Positions 33,901-46,600 of a stretch of DNA of 64,000 bases are shown here, one piece after another (position 1 is the stretch's first letter; each line of letters opens with the position of its first letter). The position numbers were made by a program, and so were the translations under genes. The notes beneath the pieces are model-generated. The model saw nothing but the letters and a program-made list of their open reading frames with translations, did no database searches and was not told where the DNA came from. Location of the stretch: positions 27,578,353-27,642,352 of the forward strand of contig OY804589.1 of NCBI GenBank assembly GCA_963680875.1, read 5' to 3'. The stretch comes from Bathymodiolus brooksi (taxonomy: Eukaryota; Mollusca; Bivalvia; Mytilida; Modiolidae).

Positions 33901-36900
33901 TGTGGTTCTTGGGCAAAAGAGAAACTGTCAACGCGTGGAAGAAAGCGGACTTTGACGGATTCAGAGATAAAGAGGAATAGAAGTGAGGTATCTTCCAAAT
34001 GGAACAAATGCAGGATATATGTAGGGGATCAGTTGGACCGTTGCCGTTGGATGGAGCGAACTCAAGGAAGTGCTTGATTATTGTTGATAGGTAAGCCGAG
34101 CATGTTGCCTTCTTTTCTCAATCGTTTTTCATATTTTATGAATTTATGATGATGCCTATGATCATTTTCGGTAGATATTAATCAATATATGTAATTTTGC
34201 ACCTGGCAACAGCAAATTATTGTCAATGAGTAGCATAAAACGGCCGTATTTGCGAGGTAAACAAACACAAATTTTAAGAGGCCAGCAAAGGGGAAATGGG
34301 AGTGCAAAAATGATATCAATGACAATGCAGTTTATTATTATCAATTTAAAAAGAAATATCGAATCAATTCATTTTTAATGCAAGAATTAAAACTGTACAT
34401 GGCTTAATGAAAACCCTATAAAGTTCTTTTTATTCAAGCAAATTTATTTCTTTGATATACAACATATAATTAGGCTTTTAATTTTATCAAATTTCAACAA
34501 CTTGGACAAGAAACTTAGTGGTGGGAACCAAAAGTATATACCTTACTTTCTGCGAATTATCACTATAATGGAAAATCAGTATGTATTTTTCAAATAAAAG
34601 CTTTCTATTTAAAGAAGCTTCATTTCAATTGCACTTTTAGTTTGGATCCTGTAAGTATAATATATAATTATAAACAAGGTTTTGAAGAAATGATATGAAT
34701 ATCAATTGAAATTTTCAAGTTTCAGAACTTTTTTTATATATGACTACAAAATTTTACTGAAAATTTCAGAAATGTCCTAAAATGCATATTTTAGACCATG
34801 GCTAAATGAAAATCATTTTAATTCCTTTATGCAAACAAGTTCATATCTTGGGTACTGGAAATACATTACATAAATAAGATTAAAAGTACTTTCAACAAGT
34901 TTGAACATAACACTTTGTTATGGGAGCCAAAATTATATCTTCCTGTCTGTGAATTATTACCATAGTGGAAATTCCGAATGTATCTTTTATATAAAAAGCT
35001 TTCCATTTAAATAAGTGTCATTTCAGTAGCATTTTTAGTTTGGATCCTGTAAGTATGATACATAAACAAGGTTTTTAAAAAATAATATGAAGATCCATAG
35101 AAATTTGCAAGTTTCAGAAACTTTTCTATATATGTGACTATAAAATTTTACTGAAATGTCCTGAACTGCATATTTTAGACTATGACTAAATGAAAATCGT
35201 TTTCAATTTCCTTATGCAAACCAAGTTTATTTCTTGACTATTCTAAAAACATTACATTAACTAGTTTTTTACTACATTTCAACAATTTTGGACATAATTT
35301 TTAGTTCAGGGAGCCAAAATTATACTTTACTATCTTAGAATTATCAACATAGACATGATAGAGGGAAATCAATATGTATTTTTCATATAAAGGCTTTCTA
35401 TTTAAAGAATTGTCATTTGAACTGCTTTTTATCCCCTCGCCAACGAAGTTGCGAAGGGATATAGTAACGCTACCGTCGTCCGTCACATCCTTGTGAACAC
35501 TCTAGAATCAACATCCTTCAATGGATTTTGACCAAACGTGGTACATACTTAGTCCTTAAGAGAATTTGAAACCCTATTGATTTTCAAGGTCAAAGGTCAA
35601 GGTCACAGGGTCAAATTTTTACCGCGTAACATCCTTGTGAACACTAGAATCAACATCCTTCAATGGATTTTTGACAAACTTGGTACATACTTAGTCCTTA
35701 AGATAGCCGAAACCCTATTGATTTTCAAGGTCATAGCCTTATAGGTCAAAGGTCAAGATAACCGGTCAAAATTTTACCACGTAGCATCCTTGTGAACACT
35801 CTAGAATCAACATCCTTCAATGGATTTTGACCAAGCTTGGTACATACTTAGTCCTTAAGAGAATCTGGAACCCTATTGATTTTCAAAGTCAAAGGTCAAG
35901 GTCACCAGGTCAAATTTTTAGGCGAGGGGATATGCCACACTTTGCCCTTGTTTAGTTTGGATCTTGTAAGTATGATTAATAAACAAGATTTTTAAGAAAT
36001 AATGTGAAGATCCATAGCAATTTGCATGTTTCACAGTGTGTGAATTTAACAGTAGACCGATGGCCCATGTCTGTGTTAAAATCATGCAGGTTTTTGTAAA
36101 ATTATCTAAATGTTTTAGGCAAATTACTACTAAAACTGGTAATTTCAGACAAATGTGATTTTGTAGTGATTGATATTTGTACTTTTGATTTAGATATTCT
36201 GACCAAGGTAATTCTAGAGTAGAAGAAATGAGCAGCCATCACATTTCAACGAAACGGATGAAACTGGAGAAATCGAGTTCATTTGTGAACCCATTTGAGT
36301 ATGTTCATTTTGTTAAAGATTAGACATACATGTATTCTACATTATGTTTATAGGTAACATTGTCAATATTGTTCAACACAGTCACTTGTATAACAGTTTC
36401 CTATTAATTATTGTGGCTTGCATAGTGATACTACTAGTAGCTATATTATATAGGGATCATGTTGGCTTCTGCGTCATCGTTACATTTTCATCAATCCACA
36501 AGCTGAAATGGCCAGTCCTCTTTAGCTACTTACGGGAATGAAACCAAACTGGGACAGAATTGACGCACGTCTGGTGCACCAAATTTTTTCCTGTAACTTT
36601 GATGTAATTTTGTCTCTTTATATTGTGTTGTGTAGATGTGTGCTGCATAGATGTATAAAGATTTAATATTATTTTGAAAAGCTTTTTCGTTATACAGCTG
36701 CACATCAGAACCATATAGCAAAATTTGTTTCGATATTATACACATACACTGTAATAAACAATTATTTTTTATTCTTACAGTCTCTCAATAGATATTACTG
36801 AAGAGGGCAGTGATGTTGGTGATGATTCTGACGATGGAGATTTTGAACCTAGCCTCAACTTCACTCTAAGGTTTGTCATGTTAATTTCATGTTTCAGTTG

Positions 36901-37617
36901 TAACTTACATACTTGAAATTTTGTCCTAATAACAGAACCATGCATGATCATATGTCATAGGAGCTTTATTATACCCCCGCTCCACTGGAAGGGGGGGGGG
37001 GTACTATACTGTTTTACCTCTGTCCGTCCGTTCGTCCCAAGATGTTCATAACATTTTTCTCAGTAATTATTTATGGCAGCAATCTGATATTTGATCATAG
37101 GCTTCAGAAGGGTCAATCGAAAGTCGCAAACCCGCTGTGTTGTCCATGGTCAAGTCCGGTAGAAGTCCCATCCGATGAAGGGAAAGACATCAACAACAAA
37201 TGAAGATCAGTTCTGATTTGGGTAACAGACACCCTGTAACCATTGACCAGCTCGTGATGCCTGCCGTAGAACTTCTTGAGGGATGACCACAACCTAAAAT
37301 CTGTCTACAAATCACTCAAATCCTTCATAAAGTGGACTTGTAATGATATGTTTAGTTGCTCATTCACTATACATTCGAGATATTCATCTTGAATTGAAAA
37401 TTAGGGCTCCATAGATCATAATCTCAATTCTATTGTTTTATTCTTGTGAATTACATTGTATGTATTTTTCTACTTCAGGTGGCAGAGAGGTTACAACAAA
37501 AAGACAGCTAGATGGTCTGTGCAGCCTGTTAAAGCTGACAAGTCATATTCCTATGTTCCAAGACTATTAAGGGTCATCATTTGTATGAGACAGCAAGATA
37601 ATAAAGGAATGAATTAA
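33901..37617 (+). CDS. Element gene 'A-B-C-D', copy 2 (unknown protein)
   Basis: Exon B 36,218-36,298, C 36,781-36,870 and D 37,479-37,617 are in phase and end at TAA 37,615. An upstream exon A (about 33,901-34,090, donor GTAAGCC) reads LSTRGRKRTLTDSEIKRNRS and KWNKCRIYVGDQLDR, followed in a shifted frame by RWMERT or, alternatively, WSELKEVLDY. The GRKR...I-Y-x-G-(D/E)-Q...RW-x-EL pattern recalls a family of uncharacterised invertebrate proteins with a basic N-terminus. The shift comes from ~8 extra bases (GACCGTTG) relative to copy 3. If A is joined to B, AG|A restores codons DR-VEEMSSHH. Exon C is acidic (EEGSDVGDDSDDGDFEP). Nuclear role inferred from charge only; no domain with assigned function was recognised. 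The intron between A and B carries the ~400-bp repeats. Confidence 0.5.
34250..35990 (+). repeat. Degenerate ~400-bp tandem repeats in the element's first intron
   Basis: Units end in AGTTTGGATCCTGTAAGTAT at 34,640, 35,037 and (as CTTGTAAGT) 35,953. The GCGAGGGGAT block (35,427-35,951) is inserted in the last unit. Mirrored in copy 3 at about 45,300-47,000. Confidence 0.75.
35427..35951 (+). repeat. GCGAGGGGAT repeat block, copy in element copy 2
   Basis: Same borders and three ~150-bp units as at 7,997-8,531. Confidence 0.8.
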
Positions 37618-38437
37618 CATGTGCAGTTGGAAGTAGATGATCCCAGAAGAATCTCGGTCCATCTTGCACCAATTCCACAACCTCCAACTCGGGTTAATAT
37701 TGTAGCATCTCAGAAATCCAGATTTGAAGACCAAGACAAAACAATTTACTTTATTGTCGCATAAAATAAATTTAGATTGTCACTCTTTGTTTTTCCTGGT
37801 CTAACAGAAGTTTTGCACATTTAGAGTGGAAAAGTACCCAAGTCAGGATAATGGGCATTACAAATTGTCCAATGCACAATAATGATAGCACTCAGTGTTT
37901 TGGTCTAGTTAGTACAAACCAGGACAACTTTTTAGGACCTCACAAGAAACATCTCTGCCAAGTTTGGTTAAATTCTGTTCGGCTGTTCTCAAGAAGAAGA
38001 TGAAAATGTTGTTTCCCATAGGGTTTCAATGCAAACTTTGACCTCCGCTGGTGGCCATTTTGAATTTTCAAATGGCGCAAACAGTAACATCACATGTTAA
38101 AGACATTCATAGGAACATATATACCAGATTTCAATTCAATCCCTTCAGCGGTTCTTGAGAACAAGTTTCTTGAAAATTTTCAAAGTCACATGGTGGCCAT
38201 GTTTTTTGACGAATCTGCACAAAAGTAACAACTCTTGTGTAGGACCTCATAGAAAACATCTCTGCCAAGTTTGGTTTTGAATTATATAAAAGACTGTCAG
38301 TCCATTTTAGAAGAAATTGTCAGTGCTGATATAACAAAAAATAATAATAAGATGGCAAAACTTTCAAATTAAATTTACAATTCCAACTGACCAACTTGTG
38401 AAATTTACAACTCATTAGGGTTGATTTATTATTTATT

Positions 38438-38565
38438 TTTGGTGTTTTAATGCCACTTTCAGCAATATTTCAGCTATATCATGGCGACCAGTTTTAGTGG
38501 TGGAGGAAGCCAGAGTACCTGGACAACCACCGACCATAGGGAAGCAAGTGGTAAACTATACCATT
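38438..38565 (-). mobile_element. SINE family B tail
   Basis: Complement of CACGATATAGCTGAAATATT...GTGGC(G/A)TTAAAACACC. The mirror copy lies at 42,885-43,005. In copy 1 only a stub remains (12,733-12,770), an internal deletion. Confidence 0.7.
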
Positions 38566-38606
38566 AGGGTATATGGGATAAAATACAAAATATTTCATGA
38601 CAAGTT

Positions 38607-40395
38607 TTAATTAAATCGTCTAGGAATGAAACCCTTGTATTGTCCATATAGATCAGGATACTTGTCCCTAATTTTCCAAGTACAACAGCTTGGGATCACA
38701 CGTCTGACCCCAGCTCCAAGTCGGCCATGTGCCCAAATGGTATACTGGCGGTAGGCTTCATACCTATTGGATCTGTTGTAATCCTCGTCATGGGGCATTA
38801 CTACAAGTTCCTCTCGAAACATTCTAGCAACCCCCAACACTGCCTCATCAAGGACAATCCGATCAAAGTCCTGTAATAAAGACAAGAGATTTAGTAAAGA
38901 CAGATGGTTATACATTCATCTAGAAAAATGAGCTCTATTTAAAAAAGAAATATAATTCATTATAAGTGAAATAGTTTGCACAAATTCAGCTTAGAGAAAT
39001 AAAAAAAAGTCTTATTTTGGAAGGAAAGATTTTCTCGTGGGACTTTCTTATGACCACAGTTTTATTTCGTTTTTTTGTTGGTATATTGGAGAACCATTTT
39101 GGTCTTGCATTCTTTTTTATCAATTTACCCCTCAAGCTATTCAATTTTAATTTTATATGTTTTTTTTCCTAAAAAATTATTTTAATTCTGAATCTTGAAG
39201 AAAAAAATTTGGCTGGACAGGAGAAAAAAATATATTCCGACTTGACATTTTCACAGTATAATCATATACTTGCCATTTTCACAGTATAATCATATATAAA
39301 ATTTTGAAGAAAAAAAATTATTCCAGCACTTCGCCAATCTAATTAAAATTAGATCTACGCACTTGCTCCCTATTTTAGATCTAATTATACCCCCGCTTCC
39401 CGAAGGGGGAGGGGGTATACTGTTTTACCTCTGTCTGTCCGTCCGTCCGTCCTTCCAAAATATTTTTCGTCACATTTTTCTCAGCAACTATTGATGGCAG
39501 AAATCTGATATTTGGTCACAAGCTTCACATAGGTATGCCATATCGTGGGAAGCGTTTTTGGAACCATCAGATTCCTACTTCCTGTTTGCCGACTTAGTTG
39601 GTTTTTATCCACATTGAACATATATGCACATTTTTCTCAACAACTATTGATGGCAGAAATCTGGTATTTGGTCACAAGCTTCATATAGGTACCCCATATC
39701 ATGGGAAGTGGCAGGGGTATCATAAGTGAGCATTAGATCACAGTTCACCTTGTTTTAATTAGATTGGCACTTCGCCGGAAAATAAGAAAATATGATTTCT
39801 GTGGCGTCTGAAAAAAACATTTCTACGGCGAAAAAACGTGACATAGCCCCCTTCAAGGTAAATGGTCAGTCCCATATTATTTTGCAGCCACTGTCTTGTG
39901 GAACTAGAAGTAAGGTCTCTTTTGTTTCTAATCCAGCCCAAATTTCTCAAACATTCCAGTCAATTAACAAATAAAACAACTCTGGCTATGTCATTCGTTT
40001 TCATCAGACATGTATTTCACTGTGTTCTACATGTATGTCTCTGTTTTCATATTGTCGGTAAAACTGGCTAAAATAAATTAATTTAACACCTGTATCAAAA
40101 TCTCGGGGAACAACTTCATAACTTATAAGAAGAAAAAAACTAATTTAGTTATTTTTAACGCCGGCAAAAATTTCCGATCGAAAATACGTAGTTAAACTTG
40201 TCCCCATGGGGTACCTCCTGGCATGTTTTCAATGGTTATCGTGGAAATATCGGCTGAATCTGTTAAGGCATGTAGTTTTCATAAAAAAAACTCTATTCCT
40301 GATACAGAAATTATTTATTCTACGTCTTTTAGATACAATCGGTTCGCAAATAGCTTTTTTCCTCAACTTTTATAGAAACTTACCTCAATATCCAT
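38607..40395 (-). CDS. Free-standing P2X7 C-terminal (ballast) domain protein, copy 2
   Basis: Minus strand: exon 1 is 40,395-40,384 (ATG GAT ATT GAG, donor GTAAGT), exon 2 is 38,870-38,607 with the acceptor TTACAG. 91 residues, open throughout. Same landmarks as the other copies ([35 protein letters not shown]); differs from copy 1 by few residues (D for G at 2, R for K and E for A around the [10 protein letters not shown] segment). The ~1.5-kb intron contains TTATACCCCC-type repeats. Promoter region lies between exon 1 and the terminal repeat, about 140 bp away. See the copy 3 entry for function. Confidence 0.8.
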
Positions 40396-40600
40396 GCTGC
40401 AGCATCCGGGCTACTGACATAAAAATAGATAAATAAATAGAGTTGGCCTCGCCCAGGTCAGTGCATAATTAATTAGCTTCCGGTAACGATGGTCAGCTTT
40501 TTTAGTCGAAAAAACAACGTTTCGGAGCGTATTCATCAATAATTCGGTGTTTAATCTTCATTTTATGAAGGTCAGTACGGAAATCGACAATAATTTTGGG

Positions 40601-40830
40601 TATGAAAAAATTACGCAGCTGGTAGACAATATACCAGCTGCGTAATTTTTTCATATTGTCTACCAGCTGCGTAATTTTTTCATACCCAAAATTATTGTCG
40701 ATTTCCGTACTGACCTTCATAAAATGAAGATTAAACACCGAATTATTGATGAATACGCTCCGAAACGTTGTTTTTATGAAAAAATTACGCAGCTGGTAGA
40801 CAATATACCAGCTGCGTAATTTTTTCATAT
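40601..40830. repeat. Centre of the composite: four terminal-repeat ends and a 174-bp tandem duplication
   Basis: Reading left to right, terminal repeats end at 40,632, restart inverted at 40,653, end again at 40,806 and restart inverted at 40,827. Each facing pair is separated by the same 20 bases, ACCAGCTGCGTAATTTTTTC, itself an internal piece of the repeat. TATGAAAAAATTACGCAGCT at 40,601 and 40,775 shows a 174-bp period. No TTAA occurs between the ends. Confidence 0.9.
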
Positions 40831-41063
40831 TGTCTACCAGCTGCGTAATTTTTTCTTACCCAAAATTATTGTCGATTTCCGTACTGACCTTCATAAAATG
40901 AAGATTAAACACCGAATTATTGATGAATACGCTCCGAAACGTTGTTTTTTCGACTAAAAAAGCTGACCATCGTTACCGGAAGCTAATTAATTATGCACTG
41001 ACCTGGGCGAGGCCAACTCTATTTATTTATCTATTTTTATGTCAGTAGCCCGGATGCTGCAGC

Positions 41064-42825
41064 ATGGATATTGAGGTAAGTTTCTATAAAAGTTGAGGAA
41101 AAAAGCTATTTGCGAATCGATTGTATCTAAAAGACGTAGAATAAATAATTTCTGTATCAGGAATAGAGTTTTTTTTATGAAAACTACATGCCTTAACAGA
41201 TTCAGCCGATATTTCCACGATAACCATTGAAAACATGCCAGGAGGTACCCCATGGGGACAAGTTTAACTACGTATTTTCGATCGGAAATTTTTGCCGGCG
41301 TTAAAAATAACTAAATTAGTTTTTTTCTTCTTATAAGTTATGAAGTTGTTCCCCGAGATTTTGATACAGGTGTTAAATTAATTTATTTTAGCCAGTTTTA
41401 CCGACAATATGAAAACAGAGACATACATGTAGAACACAGTGAAATACATGTCTGATGAAAACGAATGACATAGCCAGAGTTGTTTTATTTGTTAATTGAC
41501 TGGAATGTTTGAGAAATTTGGGCTGGATTAGAAACAAAAGAGACCTTACTTCTAGTTCCACAAGACAGTGGCTGCAAAATAATATGGGACTGACCATTTA
41601 CCTTGAAGGGGGCTATGTCACGTTTTTTCGCCGTAGAAATGTTTTTTTCAGACGCCACAGAAATCATATTTTCTTATTTTCCGGCGAAGTGCCAATCTAA
41701 TTAAAACAAGGTGAACTGTGATCTAATGCTCACTTATGATACCCCTGCCACTTCCCATGATATGGGGTACCTATATGAAGCTTGTGACCAAATACCAGAT
41801 TTCTGCCATCAATAGTTGTTGAGAAAAATGTGCATATATGTTCAATGTGGATAAAAACCAACTAAGTCGGCAAACAGGAAGTAGGAATCTGATGGTTCCA
41901 AAAACGCTTCCCACGATATGGCATACCTATGTGAAGCTTGTGACCAAATATCAGATTTCTGCCAACAATAGTTGCTGAGAAAAATGTGACGAAAAATATT
42001 TTGGAAGGACGGACGGACAGAGGTAAAACAGTATACCTCCCTCCCCCTTCGGGGACCGGGGGTATAATTAGATCTAAAATAGGGAGCAAGCGCGTAGATC
42101 TAATTTTAATTAGATTGGCGAAGTGCTGGAATAATTTTTTTTCTTCAAAATTTTATATATGATTATACTGTGAAAATGTCAAGTCAGAATATATTTTTTT
42201 CTCCTGTCCAGCCAAATTTTTTTCTTCAAGATTCAGAATCAAAATAATTTTTAGGAAAAAAAACATAAAATTAAAATTGAATACCTTGAGGGGTAAATTG
42301 ATAAAAAAAAATTGCAAGACCAAAATGGTTCTCCCATATACCAACAAAAAACGAAATAAAACTGTGGTCATAAGAAAGTCCCACGAGAAAATCTTTCCTT
42401 CCAAAATAAGACTTTTTTTTATTTCTCTAAGCTGAATTTGTGCAAACTATTTCACTTATAATGAATTATATTTCTTTTTTAAATAGAGCTCATTTTTCTA
42501 GATGAATGTATAACCATCTGTCTTTACTCTGTTTTTATCAAATCTCTTGTCTTTATTACAGGACTTTGATCGGATTGTCCTTGACGAGGCAGTGTTGGGG
42601 GTTGCTAGAATGTTTCGAGAGGAACTTGTAGTAATGCCCCATGATGAGGATTACAACAGATCCAATAGGTATGCAGTCTACCGCCAGTATACCATTTGGG
42701 CACATGGCCGACTTGGAGCTGGGGTCAGACGTCTGATCCCAAGCTGTTGTACTTGGAAAATTAGGGACAAGTATCCTGATCTATATGGACAGTACAAGGG
42801 TTTCATTCCTAGACGATTTAATTAA
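41064..42825 (+). CDS. Free-standing P2X7 C-terminal (ballast) domain protein, copy 3
   Basis: Exon 1 41,064-41,075 (MDIE, donor GTAAGTTT) is joined in phase 0 to exon 2 42,562-42,825 (acceptor TTTATTACAG): 91 residues, stop after RRFN. The order [53 protein letters not shown] matches the cytoplasmic C-terminal domain of P2X7 receptors, which binds zinc and guanine nucleotide. The TM and ATP-binding ectodomain are absent, so this is not a receptor. A 12-nt coding exon is unusually short. It lies ~140 bp inside the terminal repeat, a position suited to transcription from the transposon end. A role as a soluble zinc-binding accessory protein of the element is inference. Confidence 0.82.
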
Positions 42826-42884
42826 AACTTGTTCATGAAATATTTTGTATTTTATCCCATATACCCTATAATGATAAAGTTTAC

Positions 42885-43005
42885 CACTTGCTTCCCTATG
42901 GTCGGTGGTTGTCCAGGTACTCTGGCTTCCTCCACCACTAAAACTGGTCACCATGATATAGCTGAAATATTGCTGAAAGTGGCGTTAAAACACCAAAAAT
43001 AAAAA
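42885..43005 (+). mobile_element. SINE family B tail
   Basis: CCATGATATAGCTGAAATAT ... GTGGCGTTAAAACACC; mirror of the copy at 38,438-38,565. Confidence 0.7.
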
Positions 43006-43672
43006 ATAAATCAACCCTAATGAGTTGTTAATTTCACAAGTTGGTCAGTTGGAATTGTAAATTTAATTTGAAAGTTTTGCCATCTTATTATTATTTTTTG
43101 TTCTATCAGCACTGACAATTTCTTCTAAAATGGACTGACAGTCTTTTATATAATTCAAAACCAAACTTGGCAGAGATGTTTTCTATGAGGTCCTACACAA
43201 GAGTTGTTACTTTTGTGCAGATTCGTCAAAAAACATAGCCACCATGTGACTTTGAAAATTCTGATTGGTCGATTTTCAAGAAACTTCTTCTCAAGAACCA
43301 CTGAAAGGATTGAATTGAAATCTGGTATATATGTTCCTATGAATGTCTTTAACATGTGTTGTTACTGTTTGCACCATTTGAAAATTCAAAATGGCCACCA
43401 GCTATCATTATTGTGCATTGGACAATTTGTAATGGCCATTATCCTGACTTGGGTACTTTTCTGCTCTAAATGTGCAGAACTTCTGTTAGACCAGGAAAAA
43501 CAAAGAGTGACAATCTAAATTTATTTTATGCGACAATATAGTCAATTGTTTTGTCTTGGTCTTCAAATCTGGATTTCTGAGATGCTACAATATCATCCCG
43601 AGTTGGAGGTTGTGGAATTGGTGCAAGATGGACCGAGATTCTTCTGGGATCATCTACTTCCAACTGCACATG

Positions 43673-46600
43673 TTAATTCATTCCTTCATTATCTTGCTGT
43701 CTCATACAAATGATGACCCTTAATAGTCTTGGAACATAGGAATATGACTTGTCAGCTTTAACAGGCTGCACAGACCATCTAGCTGTCTTTTTGTTGTAAC
43801 TTCTCTGCCACCTGAAGTAGAAAAATACATACAATGTAATTCACAAGAATAAAACAATAGAATTGAGATTATGATCTATGGAGCCCTAACTTTCAATTCA
43901 AGATGAATATCTCGAATGTATAGTGAATGACAAACTAAACATATCATTACAAGTCCACTTTATGAAGGATTTGAGTGATTTGTAGACAGATTTTAGGTTG
44001 TGGTCATCCCTCAAGAAGTTCTACGGCAGGCATCACGAGCTGGTCAATGGTTACAGGGTGTCTGTTACCCAAATCAGACCTGATCTTCATTTGTTGTTGA
44101 TGTCTTTCCCTTCATCGGATGGGACTTCTACCGGACTTGACCATGGACAACACAGCGGGTTTGCGACTTTCGATTGACCCTTCTGAAGCCTATGATCAAA
44201 TATCAGATTGCTGCCATAAATAATTACTGAGAAAAATTTTATGAACATCTTGGGACGAACGAATGGACAGAGGTAAAACAGTATACCCCCTCCCCCTTCT
44301 AGTAGAGCGGGGGTATAATAAAGCTCCTATGACATATGATCATGCATGGTTCTGTTATTAGGACAAAATTTCAAGTATGTAAGTTACAACTGAAACATAT
44401 GAAATTAACATGACAAACCTTAGAGTGAAGTTGAGGCTAGGTTCAAAATCTCCATCGTCAGAATCATCACCAACATCACTGCCCTCTTCAGTAATATCTA
44501 TTGAGAGACTGTAAGAATAAAAAATAATTGTTTATTACAGTGTATGTGTATAATATCGAAACAAATTTTGCTATATGGTTCTGATGTGCAGCTGTATAAC
44601 GAAAAAGCTTTTCAAAATAATATTAAATCTATATATATACATGTATCCAGCACACATCTACACAACCCAATATAAAGAAACAAATTACATCAAAGTTCCA
44701 GGAAAAAATTTGGTGCGCCAGATGTGCGTCAATTCTGTCCCAGTTTGGTTTCATTCCCGTAAGTAGCTAAAGAGGACTGGCCATTTCAGCTTGTGGATTG
44801 ATGAAAATGTAACGATGACGCAGAAGCCAACATGACCCCTATATAATATAGCTACTAGTAGTATCACTATGCAAGCCACAATAATTAATAGGAAACTGTT
44901 ATACGAGTGACTGTGTTGAACAATATTGACAATGTTACCTATAAACATAATGTAGAATATGTCTAATCTTTAACAAAATGAACATACTCAAATGGGTTCA
45001 CAAATGAACTCGATTTCTCCAGTTTCATCCGTTTCGTTGAAATGTGATGGCTGCTCATTTCTTCTACTCTAGAATTACCTTGGTCAGAATATCTAAATCA
45101 AAAGTACAAATATCAATCACTACAAAATCACATTTGTCTGAAATTACCAGTTTTTGTAGTAATTTGCCTAAAAAATTTAGATAATTTTACAAAAACCTGC
45201 AAGATTTTAACACAGACATGGGCCATCGGTCTACTGTTAAATTCACACACTGTGAAACATGCAAATTGCTATGGATCTTCACATTATTTCTTAAAAATCT
45301 TGTTTATAAATCATACTTACAAGATCCAAACTAAACAAGGGCAAAGCGTGGCATATTCCCTTGCCTAAAAATTTGACCCGGTGACCTTGACCTTTGACTT
45401 TGAAAATCAATAGGGTTCCAGATTCTCTTAAGGACTAAGTATGTACCAAGTTTGGTCAAAATCCATTGAAGGATGTTGATTCTAGAGTGTTCACAAGGAT
45501 GTTACGTGGTAAAATTTTGACCCGGTTATCTTGACCTTTGACCTATAAGGCTATGACCTTGAAAATCAATAAGGTTTCGGTATCTTAAGGACTAAGTATG
45601 TACCAAGTCTTGTCAAAAATCCATTGAAGGATGTTGATTCTAGTGTTCACAAGGATGTTATGCGGTAAACATTTTAGGCTGTGACCTTGATCTTTGACAT
45701 ACGACCTTGAAAATCAATAGGGTTCCAGATTCTCTTAAGGACTAAGTATGTACCAAGTTTGGTCAAAATCCATTGAAGGATATTGATTCTAGAGTGTTCA
45801 CAAGGATGTGACGGACGGACGGTAGCGTTACTATATCCCTTCGCAACTTCGTTGGCGAGGGGATAAAAAGCAGTTCAAATGACAATTCTTTAAATAGAAA
45901 GCCTTTATATGAAAAAAACATATTGATTTCCCTCTATCATGTCTATGTTGATAATTCTAAGATAGTAAAGTATAATTTTGGCTCCCTGAACTAAAAATTA
46001 TGTACAAAATTGTTGAAATGTAGTAAAAAACTAGTTAATGTAATGTTTTTAGAATAGTCAAGAAATAAACTTGGTTTGCATAAGGAAATTGAAAACGATT
46101 TTCATTTAGTCATAGTCTAAAATATGCAGTTCAGGACATTTCAGTAAAATTTTATAGTCACATATATAGAAAAGTTTCTGAAACTTGCAAATTTCTATGG
46201 ATCTTCATATTATTTTTTAAAAACCTTATTTATGTATCATACTTACAGGATCCAAACTAAAAATGCTACTGAAATGACTCTTATTTAAATGGAAAGCTTT
46301 TTATATAAAAGATACATACGGATTTTCCACTATGGTGATAATTCACAGACAGGAAGATATAATTTTGGCTCCCATAACAAAGTGTTATGTTCAAACTTAT
46401 TGAAAAGTACTTTTAACCTTATTTATGTAATGTATTTCCAGTACCCAAGATATAAACTTGTTTGCATAAAGGAATTGAAAATGATTTTCATTTAGCCATG
46501 GTCTAAAATATGCATTTTAGGACATTTCTGAAATTTTCAGTAAAATTTTGTAGTCATATATAAAAAAAAGTTCTGAAACTTGAAAATTTCAATGGATATT

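Larger units (their letters stand above)
33665..40632 (+). mobile_element. Copy 2 of the ~7-kb element (left half of the composite)
   Basis: Terminal inverted repeat of ~95 bp: 33,665-33,760 and 40,537-40,632, read to CTTCATAAAATGAAGATTAA and CACCGA on both sides. Order inside: upstream exon A, a ~400-bp repeat intron, the GCGAGGGGAT block (35,427-35,951), exons B-C-D (+), TTATACCCCC-type repeats (36,969 and 39,387), a SINE tail (38,438) and the P2X7-C-like gene (-). Confidence 0.9.

Noticed and set aside
36344..36541. Hydrophobic 65-codon frame (MFIGNIVNIVQHSH...) conserved in the element copies
   Set aside because: Lies in the intron between exons B and C. It has TM-like composition but no independent evidence, and copy 1 is interrupted there by a hAT insertion.
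40206..41253. Mirrored 76-codon frames starting [13 protein letters not shown]
   Set aside because: They run antisense over the promoter and first exon of the P2X7-C-like gene in each copy, show no splice sites, and their conservation is explained by the duplication.
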